The notes beneath the pieces were generated by a model. It did no database searches. It was not told the origin of the DNA and saw nothing but the letters and a program-made list of their open reading frames with translations. Positions 59,892 to 64,000 of a DNA stretch of 64,000 nt are shown in pieces. Where the stretch lies: positions 214 to 64,213 of the forward strand of contig DFJI01000029.1 in NCBI GenBank assembly GCA_002372235.1, read 5' to 3'. Position 1 is the stretch's first letter, and every line of letters starts with the position of its first letter. The DNA comes from Prevotella sp. UBA3675 (GTDB lineage: Bacteria > Bacteroidota > Bacteroidia > Bacteroidales > Bacteroidaceae). Made by a program: the position numbers and the translations under genes.

Positions 59892-60320
59892 CATGTTTTT
59901 TCTAAGACATAGTAACATAATAACATAATAACAGATGTTTTTTCTAAGACATAGTAACATAATAACAGATGTTTTTCTCTAAGACATAATAACATAATAA
60001 CAGATGTTTTTTTAAGACATAGTAACATAATAACAGATGTTTTTCTTTAAGACATAGTAACATAATAACAGATGTTTTTTCTAAGACATAGTAACATAAT
60101 AACAGATGTTTTTTTCTAAGACATAGTAACATAATAACAGATGTTTTTTTCTAAGACATAGTAACATAATAACAGATGTTTTTTCTAAGACATAGTAACA
60201 TAATAACAGATGTCTTTTTTTAAGACATAGTAACATAATAACAGATGTCTTTTTTTAAGACATAGTAACATAATAACAGATGTTTTTTCTAAGGCATAGT
60301 AACATAAGAACAGATATGTT
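59892..60320. repeat. array of about 12 tandem repeats, 34-35 bp, between menC and the GxxExxY gene
   Basis: The unit is TAAGACA-TAGTAACA-TAATAACA-GATG followed by a T-run of variable length (5 to 8) and usually C. The first unit has an extra ATAAC block and the last has decayed. Nearly all units are identical apart from the T-run. There are no unique spacers, so it is not a CRISPR. Minus-strand open frames through it are repeats of the unit and not real genes. Confidence 0.95.
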
Positions 60321-60349
60321 TTATGATAATGAATGTTGTTCTATAGTAA

Positions 60350-60745
60350 ATGAATGTAATGGATATTGAAGAGTTAATCAAGAAAGTAATAGCTTGTGCA
60401 GTGAACATCAGGCGGCAGCTGGGTCCAGGCTATTTGGAGTCAGTCTATAAGAATGCAATGTTGGTAGAGTTGCGAAAGTGGGAGCTCAGGTATGAAGTGG
60501 AACGCCCCATCAATGTGTATTATGACCAAGTGTTAGTTGGTGAATTCCGTGCCGACATCATTGTCGAGAATATGCTCATACTTGAGCTGAAAGCTACACA
60601 TTCACTCCATGTTGCCAATGAGTTACAACTGGTAAACTATCTCACTGCAACGGGGATGGATAATGGTCTTCTTATCAATTTCGGATCAGAAGAAATACAG
60701 ATCAAGCGCAAATATCGTCTTTACCGTAAGCGTTTCAACGAATAG
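60350..60745 (+). CDS. GxxExxY protein, PD-(D/E)XK-like fold
   Basis: A 131-residue protein with the family motif at G27-Y-L-E30-S-V-Y33 and a nuclease-like core with Asp69 and Glu79-x-Lys81 (EFRADIIVENMLILELKA). No signal or membrane segment is present. The function of this family is unknown. The gene lies between two repeat arrays, both oriented outward as mirror images, and splits menC from menE. Alternative start at 60359. Confidence 0.88.
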   Translation: MNVMDIEELIKKVIACAVNIRRQLGPGYLESVYKNAMLVELRKWELRYEVERPINVYYDQVLVGEFRADIIVENMLILELKATHSLHVANELQLVNYLTATGMDNGLLINFGSEEIQIKRKYRLYRKRFNE

Positions 60746-60778
60746 TCATCCCATCTTCTGTGATTATGTTTAAGGAAA

Positions 60779-61000
60779 AAATATATGTTATTCTTGAGAG
60801 AAAAATATGTTCTTCTGTTCTTCTGTCTTAAAAAAATATGTTCTTCTGTTCTTCTGTCTTAAAAAAAGTATATGTTCTTCTGTTATTCTGTCTTAGAAAA
60901 AAATGTATGTTCTTCTGTTCTTCTGTCTTAGAAAAAAGTATATGTTCTTCTGTTCTTCTGTCTTTGAAAAAAATATATGTTTCTCTGTCTTAAAAATCGT
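60779..61000. repeat. second repeat array, mirrored, between GxxExxY and menE
   Basis: Six to seven units of about 31-36 bp. Read in reverse complement the unit is TAAGACA-GAAGAACA-GAAGAACA-TAT, followed by a T-run. This has the same block structure as the first array (TAAGACA, two octamers ending AACA, then a T-run) but in opposite orientation. The octamers have diverged. Confidence 0.9.
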
Positions 61001-61008
61001 TTGTTAAT

Positions 61009-62046
61009 ATGTCATTAGAAGAGTTCCTTACTGAGTGGCGCAGCGCCAGTCCCACTGTCTTGGTCCACACCAGCGGTTCCACAGGCAAGCCGAAGCCGAT
61101 GTGGGTAGAGAAGCACCGTATGGAAGCATCGGCCCGCATCACTTGCGACTTCCTGCAGTTGCGTGCAGGCGATACCGCCCTGCTCTGCATGTCCCTCGAC
61201 TATATTGCTGGCAAAATGATGGTAGTGCGCTCCCTGATTCGCCAGTTGCGTCTGGTCGCCGTTGAGCCCAGCGGTCATCCTTTGGCCAGTGTTGACGAGC
61301 CCCTTGACTTTGCCGCTATGGTGCCGCTGCAGGTCTATAACAGTCTGCAAGTGCCTGAGGAGCGCCGCCGGCTCATGCAGATACGTCACCTCATCATCGG
61401 TGGGGGCGCTATCGACGAGCAGATGGCGGCAGAGCTGAAATCCTTTCCCCATGCCGTGTGGAGCACCTACGGTATGACCGAGACACTCTCACACATCGCC
61501 CTGCGACGGCTCAGCGGTCCTGAGGCCAGCGACTGTTACACCCCGTTTCCTTCAGTCGGCATCTCTCAGAATGCAGATGGCTGTCTGGTCATTGATGCGC
61601 CTGCGGTGCATGACGGGCCGTTGGTCACCAACGACATCGTTGAGCTGATGCCGTCATCCCCCGTTCAGGGGAGTCAGGCATCCTCCCCTTCGTTCCGCAT
61701 CCTTGGTCGCAAGGACAATGTGATATGCTCAGGTGGGGTGAAGATTCAGATTGAAGAAGTAGAGCGTTTGCTTCGCCCCCACCTGCCATGTCCGTTCCTC
61801 ATCACGAAGTGCAGGGATGCAAAGTTTGGCGAAGCTGTGGTGTTGCTCACCGAGGTCAGCGATACATCCTCGCTTCGCTCAGTTTGTGAGCAGCATCTTC
61901 CCCGTTTCTGGCAGCCTCGTCACTATCTCACCGTGGCTCGCTTGCCGTTCACCGCAACGGGCAAGCCGGCTCGTGGCGAAGCACAGCAGTTGGCTGAAGC
62001 TGGATTGCTGTGGGTAACTACTCATGCACCAGGGGGTGCTGAGTAG
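61009..62046 (+). CDS. menE: o-succinylbenzoate-CoA ligase
   Basis: A 345-residue adenylate-forming enzyme that makes OSB-CoA. It is the short Bacteroidetes form. Motifs are TSGSTGKPKPMWVEK (P-loop), WSTYGMTETLSHIALR, DIVELMP, FRILGRKDNVICSGGVKIQIEEVE and a final TATGKPARGEAQQLAEAGLL. The last 11 residues (WVTTHAPGGAE) follow the 28-bp duplicated segment and are encoded by a hairpin; the ancestral protein probably ended ...AEAGLL. All catalytic motifs precede it. Confidence 0.92.
   Translation: MSLEEFLTEWRSASPTVLVHTSGSTGKPKPMWVEKHRMEASARITCDFLQLRAGDTALLCMSLDYIAGKMMVVRSLIRQLRLVAVEPSGHPLASVDEPLDFAAMVPLQVYNSLQVPEERRRLMQIRHLIIGGGAIDEQMAAELKSFPHAVWSTYGMTETLSHIALRRLSGPEASDCYTPFPSVGISQNADGCLVIDAPAVHDGPLVTNDIVELMPSSPVQGSQASSPSFRILGRKDNVICSGGVKIQIEEVERLLRPHLPCPFLITKCRDAKFGEAVVLLTEVSDTSSLRSVCEQHLPRFWQPRHYLTVARLPFTATGKPARGEAQQLAEAGLLWVTTHAPGGAE
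61985..62012 (+). repeat. left copy of 28-bp direct repeat in menE
   Basis: Matches 63600-63627 at 27 of 28 bases. In menE it encodes part of QQLAEAGLL. Confidence 0.88.
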
Positions 62047-62050
62047 TTAC
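62014..62050. terminator. hairpin in the menE tail
   Basis: GTAACTACTCA (62014-62024) pairs with TGAGTAGTTAC (62040-62050), with an inner GCACC/GGGTGC extension and one bulge. It begins one base after the 28-bp repeat and contains the menE stop codon. It may end transcription or mark the edge of the inserted segment. Confidence 0.6.
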
Positions 62051-62298
62051 TTGCACATTCTTTCATTTAGGTTTAGTTTAGGTTATAGATATATAATATG
62101 GTGATAAACTAAATCAAGCTGTGAAATTTATTCAAGCTATCGATCTCTCTTTCTTTTGGACGGCAATCATATCTCATATTTAGAGTTATATGTGTGTATT
62201 TTGCTTCCAAAGTCGATAAAAATGTGAATTTGGAAATAAAATTCTATAAAACAGAGTGATTTTAGGCAAAAACAGTTCAAAGCTAATATTTTTTTTAT

Positions 62299-62306
62299 TA
62301 TATTTG
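62299..62306 (+). promoter_or_regulatory. -7 promoter box of the AbiEi gene
   Basis: TATATTTG, 17 bases upstream of the start. The 62051-62298 gap is AT-rich and holds no gene. Confidence 0.55.
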
Positions 62307-62323
62307 CACCAAAATTACTCAAC

Positions 62324-63127
62324 ATGACATTACAAAAGTGGATTGAAGATAGAGCTATTCATGGCTTTCCTACGTTTTCTGTTGAGGATGTAAGGGCTGC
62401 AGGCTTGTGTTCTTCTGAACAGATTCTTCAGAACGAACTTTCTAGACTTAGTTCAAACAAGACTATAGCCAGTGTATATAGAGGGTATTACGTTATTATT
62501 CCCACTCAATATGTGTTGCGTGGATCTGTGCCAGCAACCTATTATATTGATCAGTTAATGTCATATCTGCAAAAGCCTTACTATGTATGTATGCTTAGTG
62601 CTGCAGAGATGCTTGGTGCTGCTCATCAGCGTCCCCAGCAATTCTCTGTAATGACGACTTTTCCTAAGCGTAGGACAGTCTCTACTCGTAATGTAACCAT
62701 TGATTGGTTTTATCGGGATGGACTGCCAGAGGAAGCCCTGATTACAAAGAATACTGAAACGGGAACTATCCGTATATCAAATTCTCTTCTAACCGCCGCT
62801 GACTTAGTGCAATATCAGCAACATGTAGGCGGATTGTCGCGAGTCGCCACCATACTCGAAGAACTTTCAGAGCAGATTGACATTAATAATCAGTTTGCGC
62901 CACTTGCAATTTATGTGAAAAAGGTTGTATGGCAACGACTTGGCTATATACTTGAAAATGTCGTTGGGGAAAAGAACTTGGCAGATGAATTGTATGAACA
63001 GCTTCGTGCATCATCTGGTTATTTCAAATATCAACCTTTAAGTACATCGGCAGAAGATAATCCATCTGTCAGAGACAGCCGATGGAAAATAAACATTAAC
63101 GTAGAAATAGAAACAGACGATATATGA
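62324..63127 (+). CDS. AbiEi-family antitoxin, without toxin
   Basis: A 267-residue protein of the type IV antitoxin AbiEi family. Residues 1-70 form a winged helix (FPTFSVEDVRAAGLCSSEQILQNELSRLSSNKTIASVYRGYYVI), then YYVCMLSAAEMLGAAHQRPQQFSVMTT and IRISNSLLTAADLVQY, typical of the C-terminal domain. The AbiEii nucleotidyltransferase toxin should follow directly, but only a decayed transposase is present. The gene looks intact. Codon use and low GC differ from menE. Confidence 0.85.
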   Translation: MTLQKWIEDRAIHGFPTFSVEDVRAAGLCSSEQILQNELSRLSSNKTIASVYRGYYVIIPTQYVLRGSVPATYYIDQLMSYLQKPYYVCMLSAAEMLGAAHQRPQQFSVMTTFPKRRTVSTRNVTIDWFYRDGLPEEALITKNTETGTIRISNSLLTAADLVQYQQHVGGLSRVATILEELSEQIDINNQFAPLAIYVKKVVWQRLGYILENVVGEKNLADELYEQLRASSGYFKYQPLSTSAEDNPSVRDSRWKININVEIETDDI

Positions 63128-63307
63128 TAAACAGAACCTAAAATCTGCAACAAATAGTGATGCTGACTAGTTTTGTAGTTTGCTTCTCCATCTGACGATA
63201 GTCTTGCCAGTACAGGCATAATTATGCATGGGTCATGCCCAGTTTCCCCTTACCCCGTCAAGCATTACAGGGGCTTTATGCTACCGTTAACCCGCGAATT
63301 CGGTTTC

Positions 63308-63605
63308 TTAGCCGTCAGTGAATGCAAAAGAGTTCTGATATGATTTGTTGTCCGTGTAGATATTCAGCTGATAGTGCCTTGCCGTTCTTATCCACTTGGC
63401 TGGCACGCTGATGCGCTCGGCTATGCCGCTTTGCTTGCAAAGAACTTGAACACGAAGGCTTTGATGCGGCTTGTCTTCTTCAGTCCGAAGGCTTTTGTGT
63501 CCAGCTTCTCAGTGATGATGGAGCTCAGTTCATATTCGATGCCGTTTATCTCCTGGCGCTGCCATCCACGCAGTGCCAGCAGGCTGTCATAGAGCGATGA
63601 GCAGT
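63308..63605 (-). pseudogene. decayed transposase 3' end, probably IS1380 family
   Basis: In the minus strand, one frame reads NCSSLYDSLLALRGWQRQEI then NGIEYELSSIITEKLDTKAF and GLKKTSRIKAFVFKFFASKAA, and a shifted frame continues with AERISVPAKWIRTARHYQLN and IYTDNKSYQNSFAFTDG, stop. This is the C-terminal part of an IS1380-type transposase, with a frameshift near 63421. The N-terminal part is missing. Region 63128-63307 has no gene and may include an IS end. Confidence 0.65.
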
Positions 63606-63627
63606 TGGCTGAAGCTGGACTGCTGTG
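63600..63627 (+). repeat. right copy of 28-bp direct repeat
   Basis: Reads in the frame of menE as QLAEAGLL then TGA, the likely original end of menE. It marks the right edge of the inserted 1.6 kb. Confidence 0.85.
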
Positions 63628-63679
63628 AAGTGGCTGCTAAAAAAAACATAAAATAGATGTTCGTTTTGATTGAAATGTG

Positions 63680-63687
63680 TAATTTTG
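63680..63687 (+). promoter_or_regulatory. -7 promoter box of the terminal lipoprotein gene
   Basis: TAATTTTG, 50 bases upstream of the start at 63738. No well-spaced TTG is seen. Confidence 0.45.
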
Positions 63688-63737
63688 TACCAATGAATTG
63701 TTGACTATAGTTATACAAATAGAAATATTGGTTTGAT

Positions 63738-64000
63738 ATGGATAGACACGAATTGCTCTCATTAGTGCGATTTACATTTCTGCTCCTGTGCGTGTTGTTA
63801 ACCTTTTCGTGCAGAAACACAGCCGATGACAGGCGCATGGCACAGATTATTCATGAGGCTGACTCACTGAACCGTAATGACATAGCCATGACCAATGACT
63901 CTTTGCTGCTCATGGCCTGCCGCTATTACGACCGTCATGGCACCCCCAATGAGCAGATGCGGGCTCACTACCTGTTGGGCTGTGTCTATCGTGACCGAGG
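63738..64000 (+). CDS. TPR-type lipoprotein, partial
   Basis: The frame runs off the window. The signal peptide MDRHELLSLVRFTFLLLCVLLTFSC has a lipobox FSC. The mature part begins RNTADDRRMAQIIHEADSLN, then ALLMACRYYDRHGTPNEQMRAHYLLGCVYRDR-like helical repeat, matching tetratricopeptide-type regulators common in Prevotella. The class often includes a C-terminal DNA-binding domain, which is not visible here. Confidence 0.75.
   Translation, partial: MDRHELLSLVRFTFLLLCVLLTFSCRNTADDRRMAQIIHEADSLNRNDIAMTNDSLLLMACRYYDRHGTPNEQMRAHYLLGCVYRDR

Noticed and set aside
59777..60132. Minus-strand open frames encoding MLLCLRKK-type repeats
   Set aside because: They are translations of the tandem repeat itself and overlap menC; no independent start or coding sign.
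59892..60320. CRISPR array
   Set aside because: Units are contiguous with no unique spacers, only T-runs of variable length, and no cas gene is present.

Overview
The window looks like a chromosomal segment of a Bacteroidales bacterium, most likely a Prevotella-type member of the Prevotellaceae. The basis is the recurrent TAnnTTTG promoter box upstream of genes, the near absence of strong Shine-Dalgarno sites, and marker families such as gldE next to ssb, a DUF4494 protein, nspC, xylB-xylA, a clostripain-like lipoprotein and a T9SS-like C-terminal tail. No rRNA, intact insertion sequence or CRISPR array is present.

Layout. 1-337: 5' end of gap (minus). 674-1093: mscL. 1206-13644: a ten-gene exopolysaccharide operon on the minus strand, read from a single-domain response regulator through a priming sugar transferase, outer-membrane TolC-like protein, Wzz, Wzy, four glycosyltransferases and a Wzx flippase. 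13842-16751: xylB-xylA. 16927-20532: a predicted membrane pseudokinase, DUF4494, a YggS-type PLP protein and nspC. 20889-21301: four tRNAs (Gly, Leu, Leu, Gly). 21338-23578: a hypothetical gene, ssb and gldE. 23665-31227: clostripain lipoprotein, then a rhamnogalacturonan-type GH2 plus GH28-GH106 fusion operon, then a GH25 lysozyme. 31269-34185: mnmA (predicted leaderless) and a three-gene SPFH / Arc-like / DUF1648 operon with a paired operator. 34358-43619: a defense island on the minus strand with XRE regulator, HsdM, a YhcG-type nuclease, HsdS, HsdR, a small membrane protein, an ASCH protein and an acidic protein. 43823-47401: two inverted copies of a repeat flank a three-gene cassette that resembles polyprenyl-phosphoribose synthesis and use. 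47442-51997: a cupin lipoprotein, then menD, menF, a thioesterase and a ROK protein; 52061-53041: a second ROK protein. 53190-58858: a repeat lipoprotein, two Cthe_2159-type beta-helix proteins and a LytS/LytTR two-component system. 58878-62046: menC and menE, split by a GxxExxY nuclease-fold gene that sits between two long inverted-orientation repeat arrays. 62324-63605: an AbiEi antitoxin without its toxin and a decayed transposase, inserted at the 3' end of menE with a 28-bp duplication. 63738 onward: the start of a TPR-type lipoprotein.

How it works together. The exopolysaccharide operon is a nearly complete Wzx/Wzy pathway with its own response regulator. The menaquinone genes (menF, menD, thioesterase, menC, menE) are present but broken into two oppositely oriented pieces with no menB between them, and the broken region has collected repeats, a nuclease-fold gene and a toxin-antitoxin remnant. 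The strongest leads for new biology are the GxxExxY gene between mirrored repeat arrays, the inverted-repeat-bounded polyprenyl-pentose cassette, the extended type I restriction island, and the paired ATATCAnnnTGATAT operators upstream of an operon that encodes an Arc-like regulator.
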